From a virus: a stretch of DNA of 43,974 nt. The notes beneath the pieces were generated by a model that was given only the letters and a program-made list of their open reading frames with translations, ran no database searches and was not told the DNA's origin. This document shows, piece after piece, positions 24,459-30,160 of this stretch (position 1 is the stretch's first letter; the number at the start of each line of letters is the position of its first letter). Both the position numbers and the translations under genes were made by a program. The stretch covers positions 1 to 43,974 of IMG/VR virus record IMGVR_UViG_3300027898_000017, one strand, 5' to 3'.

Positions 24459-24749
24459 TTATACTCCGAGAATTTTAGATTCATAATCCATTTCTTCTTG
24501 CGCACTCATCAATCCATTCTCATATCTTTCGCGCTCTGATTTCTCTTGATTCTTTATAAGTTGAATTTCAGAGATTTTATATGCTGGATTGATTGCACCA
24601 ACTTCGATTTTTGCTAGAATTGGAATCAATACTTTGCGTATTGAAATATCTTCTGGTGATTCTGTTATCCCAGTTAGATTTACAATGTGTTTAATTTGCG
24701 CCAGAGTTAATACTGGTCGAAATTTCACAAGAGAATGATTGACTGACAT
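24459..24749 (-). CDS. Hypothetical early protein
   Basis: 96 residues from MSVNHSLVKF, chosen because this ATG follows the upstream stop by 1 base; a longer frame begins 9 codons earlier inside that gene. Helical with a charged C-terminal half (IQLIKNQEKSERERYENGL). No family recognised. Confidence 0.6.
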   Translation of the reverse strand: MSVNHSLVKFRPVLTLAQIKHIVNLTGITESPEDISIRKVLIPILAKIEVGAINPAYKISEIQLIKNQEKSERERYENGLMSAQEEMDYESKILGV

Positions 24750-24750
24750 T

Positions 24751-24960
24751 TTAGATTTCTCCATTAATAGCTGCAAGAAGCAGACAAAAGTAAATTGATT
24801 GTTCGGATCTTATGCCTTTAAATGAATTTTCAGGATAATACCACGGCATATAATAATTACACCAATCTTCAGTAGTCATAACTAATGAGTATGGAATATT
24901 ATGCACTGCATTAAAACAAGCTATTGCAGTTTTTAGATAAGAATGATTTAATCTATCCAC
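24751..24960 (-). CDS. Small early protein, aromatic-rich
   Basis: 69 residues, unrecognised. Unusually rich in Tyr and Trp (WCNYYMPWYYPENSF) with a hydrophobic helix at the end (SIYFCLLLAAI). It starts 3 bases after the stop of the gene before it. One of a run of six tiny genes (24459-25711) at the front of the early block. Confidence 0.6.
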   Translation of the reverse strand: MDRLNHSYLKTAIACFNAVHNIPYSLVMTTEDWCNYYMPWYYPENSFKGIRSEQSIYFCLLLAAINGEI

Positions 24961-24963
24961 AAT

Positions 24964-25206
24964 TCATTCTCCATTCATTACATAAAATTTAATCTCATCT
25001 GCAATGATTTTGCGTGAGATTCCATAATCTTTAAATTCTCGCAACGCATATGTTACTAGAGAATCAATTGCCCAATTAGGATTTTCACGCAAGAATGATC
25101 GCATGATAAGATTACCATTAGATTCTGGTGCGCGTCCCGGATTAGGATTAGATTTGCGCAAACGAGATATATCAGATTGGGATGCATAATCGCAAGGATG
25201 AGCCAT
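24964..25206 (-). CDS. Small early protein
   Basis: 80 residues from MAHPCDYASQ; GGAG about 12 bases upstream and the position 5 bases after the previous stop support this start, and the longer frame beginning at 25260 would overlap another gene. It has an Arg/Asn/Pro-rich middle (SRLRKSNPNPGRAPESNGN) and a helical end (VTYALREFKDYGISRKI) that resembles a small helix-turn-helix-like or DNA-contacting segment. Function unknown. Confidence 0.6.
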   Translation of the reverse strand: MAHPCDYASQSDISRLRKSNPNPGRAPESNGNLIMRSFLRENPNWAIDSLVTYALREFKDYGISRKIIADEIKFYVMNGE

Positions 25207-25211
25207 TTTAG

Positions 25212-25358
25212 TTATTCTCCAATTGTTGATACATAAAACAAAAACAACCACATATAACATTCATGATTGTTATTTTCGTCGAAACTATTCAATGCTTGTT
25301 CCCAATAATAATTAGGTTGATTGGGACAAGATACACAGGTATGGTGTTTGCGTGCCAT
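25212..25358 (-). CDS. Tiny Cys/His-containing early protein
   Basis: 48 residues, found by reading the minus strand. The N-terminus, MARKHHTCVSCPNQPNYYWE, carries a C-x2-C pair; HECYM adds a second Cys/His site, so a one-knuckle zinc fold is possible. The C-terminus is hydrophobic (MWLFLFYVST) and may touch membrane. It fits exactly between neighbours: 3 bases after the upstream stop and 5 bases before the next ATG. Not recognised. Confidence 0.65.
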   Translation of the reverse strand: MARKHHTCVSCPNQPNYYWEQALNSFDENNNHECYMWLFLFYVSTIGE

Positions 25359-25361
25359 CTC

Positions 25362-25580
25362 TTACTCGCTTTCGGATTCGATTGATTCGATAATTAACAA
25401 TGCGTAGATAAAATTACGCTCCCAATATCCATTTTCTTTACTTCGGTCAAAATCTTCAGTAAGATCAATATCATAATCTAAAGCCCAATATTCGGTTCCA
25501 GCAAATGGATGCATAAATGGATAAGCATGATTTATTTCTATTTCTGCATATGTAAGTATACGTGCGTTTTCGATGTTCAT
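25362..25580 (-). CDS. Small acidic early protein
   Basis: 72 residues, strongly acidic, with aromatic patches (HAYPFMHPFAGTEYWALDYD) and an acidic C-terminus (IIESIESESE). A clear AAGGA ribosome site lies 9 bases upstream. Small acidic early proteins of phages often mimic DNA or bind host enzymes, but that is only a general parallel; no family recognised. Confidence 0.65.
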   Translation of the reverse strand: MNIENARILTYAEIEINHAYPFMHPFAGTEYWALDYDIDLTEDFDRSKENGYWERNFIYALLIIESIESESE

Positions 25581-25591
25581 TTTATGATTCC

Positions 25592-25711
25592 TTAAAATCC
25601 CAATCCATTCAGAATCTCCACAAAGCGAAAATAACTTAGTGGTGCCAGATGTTGTCTAATCATTTTCGCTTTATGCACATTGTATAGATAAATCATTTGA
25701 GATGCAGACAT
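25592..25711 (-). CDS. Tiny early protein
   Basis: 39 residues, read directly from the minus strand: MSASQMIYLYNVHKAKMIRQ start and a hydrophobic end (FRFVEILNGLGF). GCGAGAA lies about 9 bases upstream. It is the first gene of the early string after the repeat-rich region and 11 bases before the next gene. No homology recognised. Confidence 0.55.
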   Translation of the reverse strand: MSASQMIYLYNVHKAKMIRQHLAPLSYFRFVEILNGLGF

Positions 25712-25747
25712 TTTAGATTCTCGCTTTCGTTTAGTGGATTGCTTGAT

Positions 25748-25774
25748 TTATATTCTCAGGATTTAAGAATATAA
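25748..25774. promoter_or_regulatory. 9-bp inverted repeat before the early small-gene operon
   Basis: TTATATTCT (25748-25756) and AGAATATAA (25766-25774) form a perfect inverted repeat with a 9-base centre, 37 bases upstream of the 39-residue gene. It overlaps AT-rich sequence with TATAAA on the minus strand that could be the promoter -10. It may be an operator or a hairpin at the start of the transcript. Confidence 0.6.
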
Positions 25775-25802
25775 GAAAACAATCTCAAGGTTTGGCACGC
25801 CA

Positions 25803-25826
25803 GCCAGAATGCCAGAATGCCAGAAT
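25803..25826. repeat. Three tandem 8-bp iterons GCCAGAAT
   Basis: Three perfect head-to-tail copies of GCCAGAAT, followed by GCCAAACC. The array is bounded by TTTGGCA (25791-25797) and TGCCAAA (25826-25832), an inverted pair. Confidence 0.9.
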
Positions 25827-26009
25827 GCCAAACCCTTGTCAAGGGGGTCATCGGCATAGGTGATACGACCACTAATATAGATTGTGTGCATTATAGATTG
25901 TATGATAGTGCATGATAGTGTATGTTATGCGTGAGTGAATAGGGTTATGTTCCATATCTTACGGTCATTCTGAGGGGTATCAAAATAATTAAATATAAAA
26001 TATAATAGT

Positions 26010-26079
26010 ACTTATATTAGATATCCTACATACATACATTCTAGGTTATATGTGTGGTGATAAGGTATCTAATATAAGT
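26010..26079. repeat. 14-bp perfect inverted repeat
   Basis: ACTTATATTAGATA (26010-26023) and TATCTAATATAAGT (26066-26079) are exact reverse complements with a 42-base centre; two more inner pairs can form. It sits between the AT-rich segment and the second iteron array. Confidence 0.9.
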
Positions 26080-26119
26080 GCCGGATGCACCTATGGCACG
26101 AGGGGGTCAAAGGGCCATC

Positions 26120-26148
26120 TGGCATTCTGGCAGATTGGCAGATTGGCA
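26120..26148. repeat. Second iteron array, opposite orientation
   Basis: Units ATTCTGGC (26124-26131), AGATTGGC (26132-26139) and AGATTGGC (26140-26147) are head to tail. ATTCTGGC is the reverse complement of the GCCAGAAT unit of the first array, so the two arrays face each other across the AT-rich segment. Confidence 0.85.
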
Positions 26149-26188
26149 TTGTGTCACGCCAGCCAAAATGCCAGAACCCGTAGTTATA

Positions 26189-26362
26189 TTAAAAGTATAG
26201 GACAAGAAAAACAATTTCATTTTCTTGAAAATAGTACACTTTGCCATTGGATGTATAAGGTGAATTAATAAGCCGTGCAGTCCGTGAGGATGTTTTAATC
26301 CATGAATTGCCATTGCAATAGAATGTGTAATATAAACCAATATCGCAAAAACGATGGGACAT
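26189..26362 (-). CDS. Small early protein with NGN-W-K-SSRTA motif
   Basis: 57 residues, read from the minus strand. The order YYTFYCNGNSWIKTSSRTARLI, here split as FYCNGNSW and IKTSSRTARL, followed by KVYYFQENEIV looks like a small all-beta fold. I recall similar short proteins (NGN, then K-SSRTA) in other tailed phages, without known function. GGAG lies 9 bases upstream of the ATG. It lies between the candidate origin (downstream) and the 215-residue early gene. A TTG-started frame over the same DNA (26107-26382) is judged a shadow. Confidence 0.65.
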   Translation of the reverse strand: MSHRFCDIGLYYTFYCNGNSWIKTSSRTARLINSPYTSNGKVYYFQENEIVFLVLYF

Positions 26363-26464
26363 AATTCAATTCTCCAATCCAATCAAAATCATATCTGGGT
26401 AAAATCACCCATTAATGACACTGAAATTAATCAATGTCATCTAGTGTAATTCTATTTTACAATC

Positions 26465-27112
26465 TTACAATCCAAGTGCGTCATCCAAACTCACCTCATT
26501 AAGAACCTTATCAATGCGCCCCTGAAAACGCACAAGCGTTGCATCCGGTGATTCTATCAATTTAAATGCCTTATCAATTGCAACTGCTTTGGCGCGCGCA
26601 ATAGTCCCACGAGATGAGAATGTATCGGCAATGAGTTTCTTATATGCATTGAGCGACGCTTGCCATTTCGCGTCATCAAAACCTTTGGCGATCAATGCAA
26701 TTCCAATCGGTTCTGCCAATGTGTCATCAAACCACGATGCAATGCGCGCAGCGTCCCATTTATCGCCCGTTGCATCAGTGTTAATGTAATCAATGATCGC
26801 GGCCATTCCAATTTGATCCGTCGATACTTCGCGCTGGCCGGATTTAATCCGATCGGCAACTATCTTATTTTGTATCGTCTGGAAATATTCTGTAGCTGCA
26901 TCTCGCACGCTAGACAAGCCCCAGTCAATATCTGCGCGGCCAAGAATCGGCACTGATGTGGCCATCGTTTGTTGCAAATGCGGACCATAGTTTCCGTCTT
27001 TATCGGCTTTGGCGATTGTGACAACCAGACGCTGACCATTCTGCGCTACTGTTTTATTTGCGCCTTTGGCTTCATAGACAATTGCAGTGTGGATATTGGA
27101 AATAACGGACAT
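26465..27112 (-). CDS. First early gene; possible SSB-like paralogue
   Basis: 215 residues from MSVISNIHT; the ATG two codons earlier is closer than ideal to the AAAGGA ribosome site, while this one has 9-base spacing. N-terminal beta-type half (RLVVTIAKADKDGNYGP), then helices, ending NEVSLDDALGL. The gene at 20711-21364 shares the beta-then-helix plan, a VxxR(I/A)-x-SGQ/NEN region before a (S/I)TxxQ/ENF turn, and the acidic LGL end. It has the best promoter of the early block directly upstream. Unknown function; ssDNA binding or an early host-directed role are candidates. Confidence 0.65.
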   Translation of the reverse strand: MSVISNIHTAIVYEAKGANKTVAQNGQRLVVTIAKADKDGNYGPHLQQTMATSVPILGRADIDWGLSSVRDAATEYFQTIQNKIVADRIKSGQREVSTDQIGMAAIIDYINTDATGDKWDAARIASWFDDTLAEPIGIALIAKGFDDAKWQASLNAYKKLIADTFSSRGTIARAKAVAIDKAFKLIESPDATLVRFQGRIDKVLNEVSLDDALGL

Positions 27113-27165
27113 TTTCATTTTCCTTTAAGTTAATTAATTAGCTAAGTATGTGCGCCAGTATCGGC

Positions 27166-27193
27166 ACTATATATATTGCAAGCCCCATGCCAA
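27166..27193 (-). promoter_or_regulatory. Sigma70-like early promoter
   Basis: Minus-strand -35 TTGGCA (27193-27188, 5 of 6) and -10 TATAGT (27171-27166, 5 of 6) with a 16-base spacer. It lies 54 bases upstream of the 215-residue gene and should start the whole minus block. Confidence 0.7.
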
Positions 27194-27220
27194 CTATTTA
27201 TCTATTTTCACCCTCATATT

Positions 27221-27302
27221 TTATTCACAATCAAAACCCTTATAAATCAACAACTTACCTGTGTTATCCACAATCTATTCACAATGTTATACATTATCCA
27301 CA
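27221..27302 (+). promoter_or_regulatory. Cluster of DnaA boxes
   Basis: Matches to TTATNCACA: TTATTCACA (27221-27229, perfect), TTATCCACA (27264-27272, perfect), CTATTCACA (27275-27283, 8 of 9) and TTATCCACA (27294-27302, perfect). A reverse one, TGTGGATAT (27474-27482), matches 8 of 9, and another perfect box lies at 27966-27974 inside the first late gene. The density, within A/T-rich DNA, suggests host DnaA binding and possibly a replication origin. Confidence 0.7.
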
Positions 27303-27392
27303 AGCGCAGTCTGCACCAAAATGCGTAATTCCTGCACCAATATCATGCAAAATGCGCCATTTGTGTGCATCGGTGCAATAAAACAACACTTC

Positions 27393-27452
27393 TCATATCA
27401 CATCATAAAATCACCTATTTTCATATCACATCGTGAAATAACTTGCCTATTT
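27393..27452. repeat. TCATATCACATC direct repeats
   Basis: Two tandem units start with TCATATCACATC and end CCTATTT (27393-27420 and 27421-27452). A weaker third relative (TTTCATATTATC) follows at about 27460. Iteron-like, next to the DnaA boxes. Confidence 0.7.
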
Positions 27453-27520
27453 CGTGTGCATTTCATATTATCTTGTGGATATCTCATATTGTGAAATTTA
27501 CGCGATTGTGTGTGATTGTG

Positions 27521-27532
27521 TGCGCTAGCGCA
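27521..27532. promoter_or_regulatory. 12-bp perfect palindrome
   Basis: TGCGCTAGCGCA is self-complementary and lies 19 bases upstream of the plus-strand TATAAT. Position and symmetry fit an operator, but no phage regulator gene was recognised to bind it. Confidence 0.45.
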
Positions 27533-27629
27533 TGTGGTGACATCGGGTTTTATAATGTGGTACAGTTTTAACTAAATCAATTTTATTTATTTAATCGCAC
27601 ATTCTAGGCCATTCTAGGCCAATCCCACT

Positions 27630-27833
27630 ATGTTAGTTGGCACTCACTTCGCGTATCACATGCCACATATGTTAGCGCTTACTTCGCAATTCTCCATGTT
27701 AGTTAGTACTCACTTCGCATTTTTAGATGAGAATGAGAATCATTCTCATTTAGATTTAAAATCGGAGGTGGGTAAGGGCCTTTTTAATTCTGTGCGCGCG
27801 GGTTTTCCTATGACGATTCCCCCAATTTTCTAA
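27630..27833 (+). CDS. Doubtful small gene with in-frame MLVxTHFA repeats
   Basis: 67 residues if translated. Three DNA repeats (27630-27652, 27669-27687, 27696-27718) of the form ATGTTAG...ACTTCGC are spaced by 39 and 27 bases, so all stay in one frame: MLVGTHFA, MLALTSQF and MLVSTHFA. The rest (DENENHSHLDLKSEVGKG) is moderately protein-like. There is no clear ribosome site before the first ATG. The Fur-box palindrome lies inside the frame. It may be a leader peptide, an acquired fragment, or just noncoding repeats. Confidence 0.3.
   Translation: MLVGTHFAYHMPHMLALTSQFSMLVSTHFAFLDENENHSHLDLKSEVGKGLFNSVRAGFPMTIPPIF
27732..27750. promoter_or_regulatory. Fur box (iron-uptake regulator operator)
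   Basis: AATGAGAATCATTCTCATT is a perfect 9-1-9 inverted repeat. The 19-base window beginning three bases earlier, at 27729, agrees at 16 of 19 positions with the classic Fur consensus (GATAATGATAATCATTATC). It lies 195 bases upstream of TerS in the control region. Binding by host Fur is inferred. Confidence 0.65.
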
Positions 27834-27944
27834 AAAATTTTAAATCATCCATCCAATCTCACAACTTTCACGCCAATTGGTATCCCCAACATCACAATAC
27901 TCCCGATCCCACTAATATTATCACATCTCCCCGCAAAAATCATC

Positions 27945-28514
27945 ATGGCCACCACAGCATCCACATTATCCACAGAAGAACGAGCACTTACACTATTAGG
28001 GCAAGGTGTTCCACCCACCGCAGTTGCAAATGCACTCGGTGTAGATGTGTCTCGCATATCACAATTACTCGCAGATGAGTCATTTGCAATTAAAGTTGTT
28101 GAAAAGAAATTCGAATCGTTATCTAAACACAATGAGCGCGACGATAAAATAGATAACATCGAAGATAAACTCATAAAAAAGCTGGAAGATTGTCTTCCAT
28201 TTATGACTCGTCCGATGGAAATACTTAAATCGTTCTCAGTAATTAATGCTGCAAAACGCAGAGGACAAACTGCCCCCGAATCTCTCACCACAAAACAAAC
28301 TATCATTCAACTTAATATTCCACAAATCGTACTTAACAAGTTTCAAACTAATATTCATAATCAAGTTGTGCAAGTAGGCGAACAAACTCTAGTTACTATT
28401 CCATCGGCTCAAATGTTAAAACTTTCGGAGGCCAAAGATGCTTCCCTCACCCTCGAAAACCAATATGACCCAAGTACAATTGGAACAAAAGCGACTACAG
28501 GTCGAAATGAATAA
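27945..28514 (+). CDS. terS: Terminase small subunit
   Basis: 189 residues. An N-terminal helix-turn-helix is visible (LGQGVPPTAVANALGVDVSRISQLLAD, in pieces PPTAVANALGV and SRISQLL), followed by a charged coiled-coil segment (EKKFESLSKHNERDDKIDNI) for ring assembly and a beta-type C-terminus. It is the first late gene and directly precedes TerL, so it should recognise the packaging site and feed DNA to TerL. The ribosome site is weak. A DnaA box (27966-27974) lies in its first codons. The 3' end overlaps a small gene. Confidence 0.8.
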   Translation: MATTASTLSTEERALTLLGQGVPPTAVANALGVDVSRISQLLADESFAIKVVEKKFESLSKHNERDDKIDNIEDKLIKKLEDCLPFMTRPMEILKSFSVINAAKRRGQTAPESLTTKQTIIQLNIPQIVLNKFQTNIHNQVVQVGEQTLVTIPSAQMLKLSEAKDASLTLENQYDPSTIGTKATTGRNE

Positions 28515-28602
28515 GCAAGCAGCCCAGAAATTACTTCTCGGATTGCGCGCCCAATTATCTCGCAATCGAGTTTCTTCAATCCAATTGTCTGATTCTAAAT
28601 GA
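28438..28602 (+). CDS. Small helical protein between TerS and TerL
   Basis: 54 residues, read in a frame inside the TerS 3' end. A strong GGAGG ribosome site lies 8 bases before the ATG, and its stop overlaps the TerL start by ATGA. The chain is a long basic Gln/Lys-rich helix (TQVQLEQKRLQVEMNKQAAQ, then a LLLGLRAQL patch). It may help TerS-TerL assembly or couple translation of TerL; unknown family. It explains the otherwise empty gap between the terminase genes. Confidence 0.75.
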   Translation: MLPSPSKTNMTQVQLEQKRLQVEMNKQAAQKLLLGLRAQLSRNRVSSIQLSDSK

Positions 28603-30152
28603 ATCCGCCGCCAAATACAGAATCGAATCTTTTTACCCAAGAAGATATAGAGCCAATCGCCGAAGTGGAGGAAAGTTCTCGCCCGGAAATTCCCGAAACT
28701 GCATTCCAAATAGATCAAGTACAAGAATCGGCCCGTAATTCTCTCGATTTTCTCGCAGCACTCGCAACTCCAGAAACTTTTCGCTATTTATTTCCACCAG
28801 TATATCAATCAATTTGGTCTTGGCTTCTCCAATACGTATCTAAAAATCGAGACTTCTCCCAATTAGCACTCGGACTTCCTCGAGGATTTGCAAAAACTTC
28901 TCTCGTAAAATTATTTCTTCTCTACTGCATTCTTTTCACTCGGCGCAAATTTATTCTTGTGATGGCGGAAAATACCACCAAAGCAATCAATATTATTTCC
29001 GATGTTATGGATATGCTCTCCGAACCTAATATCAGAAAAGTATTCGGAGATTGGAGAATTGGCATTGAGACAGATCGACAAGATCTAAAGAAATTCGGCT
29101 TTCGAGGTCGCAATGTTATTGTGATGGCCGGCACAGTCGAAACTATTCGAGGCATAACATTAAAAAATGTGCGCCCCGATGTTATGGTATTCGACGACAT
29201 ACAATCTCGCCAAATGGCCGATTCTGGCCCAGTTTCTGATGCGCTCGAAAGAGAAATGTACGGAACTGCGATGAAATCTAAATCACCTGAAGGCTGTCTA
29301 TTTATTTTTGTGGGTAATATGTATCCCACAAAATACTCGATTTTGCGCCACCTAAAAACTAATCCTAATTGGGTTAAATTTATTGCAGGCGGAATTCTTG
29401 CAGATGGCACTTCTCTCTGGGAAGAATTGCAGCCAATAGAACAACTTTATCGAGAATTTCAAAATGACTTACTTGCAGGCCACCCAGAAATTTTCTATGC
29501 AGAAGTTCTAAATGATGAAAATGCATCAGTAAATAACACGATCGACACATCTAAAATACCTCAATATCCATACCAAGACAATGATATTCCCGGCGGTAAA
29601 TTCTTAATGATTGACCCCGCAGGAGATAAAGCTACATCAGACGCAGTTTCAATTGGTTATTTCGAAATACATAACGCATATCCAGTATTACGAAAAGTAG
29701 TAGAAGGTAGAATGTCCCCAGGTGATATAATACGAGAAGCTCTTAAAATGGCTTTAACTCACGGTGTGTCTGTAATTGCCATTGAGTCCAATGCGTATCA
29801 ATACTCTCTGCTCTATTGGTTTAATTTTATAACTGCCCAAATGGGTATTATAGGAATCGAGCCAGTAGAAATTTATTCCGGATCGCAAAATAAGAATTCT
29901 CGTATTTTGCAAATGTTTCTACAACTTCTAAAAGGCGAAGTGTGGGTTCATCCTGATTGTGTTCCAGCTACATACTTACAAATAGCACAATTCAATCCGC
30001 TTAAACGAGACAATGTTGACGGAATTTTGGACTTACTAACTTATGCATCGAAAGTGATAGAAATGTATCAGCACCAAATTGTCTCATCCAATGTAATAAA
30101 TGAGCAAGAATACTCTAAATCAGAGGTTCTTGAATTTAATTCTCCATTCTGA
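28599..30152 (+). CDS. terL: Terminase large subunit (packaging ATPase-nuclease)
   Basis: 517 residues. Variant P-loop PRGFAKTS (94-101) and Walker B VMVFDD (195-200) form the motor. The C-terminal nuclease has FLMIDPAGDKATSDAVS (D339), VIAIESN (E396) and DNVDGILDLL (D474/D478). This is the RNase H-fold metal site of TerL. It pumps genomic DNA into the prohead through the portal and cuts it. Walker B ends in Asp-Asp-Ile instead of the commoner Asp-Glu, which occurs in podovirus terminases. An N-terminal acidic stretch of 35 residues precedes the motor. Confidence 0.93.
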   Translation: MNPPPNTESNLFTQEDIEPIAEVEESSRPEIPETAFQIDQVQESARNSLDFLAALATPETFRYLFPPVYQSIWSWLLQYVSKNRDFSQLALGLPRGFAKTSLVKLFLLYCILFTRRKFILVMAENTTKAINIISDVMDMLSEPNIRKVFGDWRIGIETDRQDLKKFGFRGRNVIVMAGTVETIRGITLKNVRPDVMVFDDIQSRQMADSGPVSDALEREMYGTAMKSKSPEGCLFIFVGNMYPTKYSILRHLKTNPNWVKFIAGGILADGTSLWEELQPIEQLYREFQNDLLAGHPEIFYAEVLNDENASVNNTIDTSKIPQYPYQDNDIPGGKFLMIDPAGDKATSDAVSIGYFEIHNAYPVLRKVVEGRMSPGDIIREALKMALTHGVSVIAIESNAYQYSLLYWFNFITAQMGIIGIEPVEIYSGSQNKNSRILQMFLQLLKGEVWVHPDCVPATYLQIAQFNPLKRDNVDGILDLLTYASKVIEMYQHQIVSSNVINEQEYSKSEVLEFNSPF

Positions 30153-30160
30153 AAGCGCGC

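Larger units (their letters stand above)
25791..26188. other. Repeat-rich noncoding region, candidate origin or control region
   Basis: About 400 bases without a credible gene. In order: an array of three GCCAGAAT units (25803-25826) bounded by TTTGGCA and TGCCAAA; CCCTT-GTC-AAGGG; two TATAGATTGT repeats (25876, 25892); two tandem 10-mers GATAGTG(C/T)AT (25904-25923); an almost pure A/T stretch (25983-26020); a 14-bp inverted repeat (26010-26079); and an opposed array of three 8-bp units (26124-26147). A 22-base segment at 25796-25817 recurs at 26155-26176 with one change. This iteron-plus-AT-rich design is typical of replication origins, but a large operator is possible. Confidence 0.55.
27194..27629. 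other. Noncoding divergent control region with DnaA boxes and repeats
   Basis: No credible gene: plus-strand open frames here have low-complexity, non-protein-like translations. It contains the DnaA-box cluster, direct repeats CTGCACCAA(A/T)AT (27311, 27332) and AAAATGCG (27318, 27349), the TCATATCACATC repeats, a 12-bp palindrome, a consensus TATAAT at 27551-27556 on the plus strand (no good -35 seen) and a 10-bp tandem duplication ATTCTAGGCC (27601-27620). It separates the early and late blocks. Confidence 0.6.

Noticed and set aside
25803-25826. Possible CRISPR array from GCCAGAAT repeats
   Set aside because: Units are 8 bp with no spacers; they are iterons.
26050-26382. Frames on both strands (72 residues plus; 91 residues minus from a TTG)
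   Set aside because: They run through the iteron repeats and the 57-residue gene with a proper GGAG and ATG; their translations are not protein-like outside a chance hydrophobic stretch.
27148-27494. Plus-strand frames of 77 residues over the DnaA-box region
   Set aside because: Open only because the DNA is poor in G; translations are low-complexity and no ribosome site is present.
9581-27944. Integrase, repressor or attachment site (temperate phage)
   Set aside because: No recombinase or CI-like repressor was recognised in the early block.
9612-27944. tRNA genes
   Set aside because: No cloverleaf-like segment with a T-loop GTTCRA pattern was found in the gaps I read.
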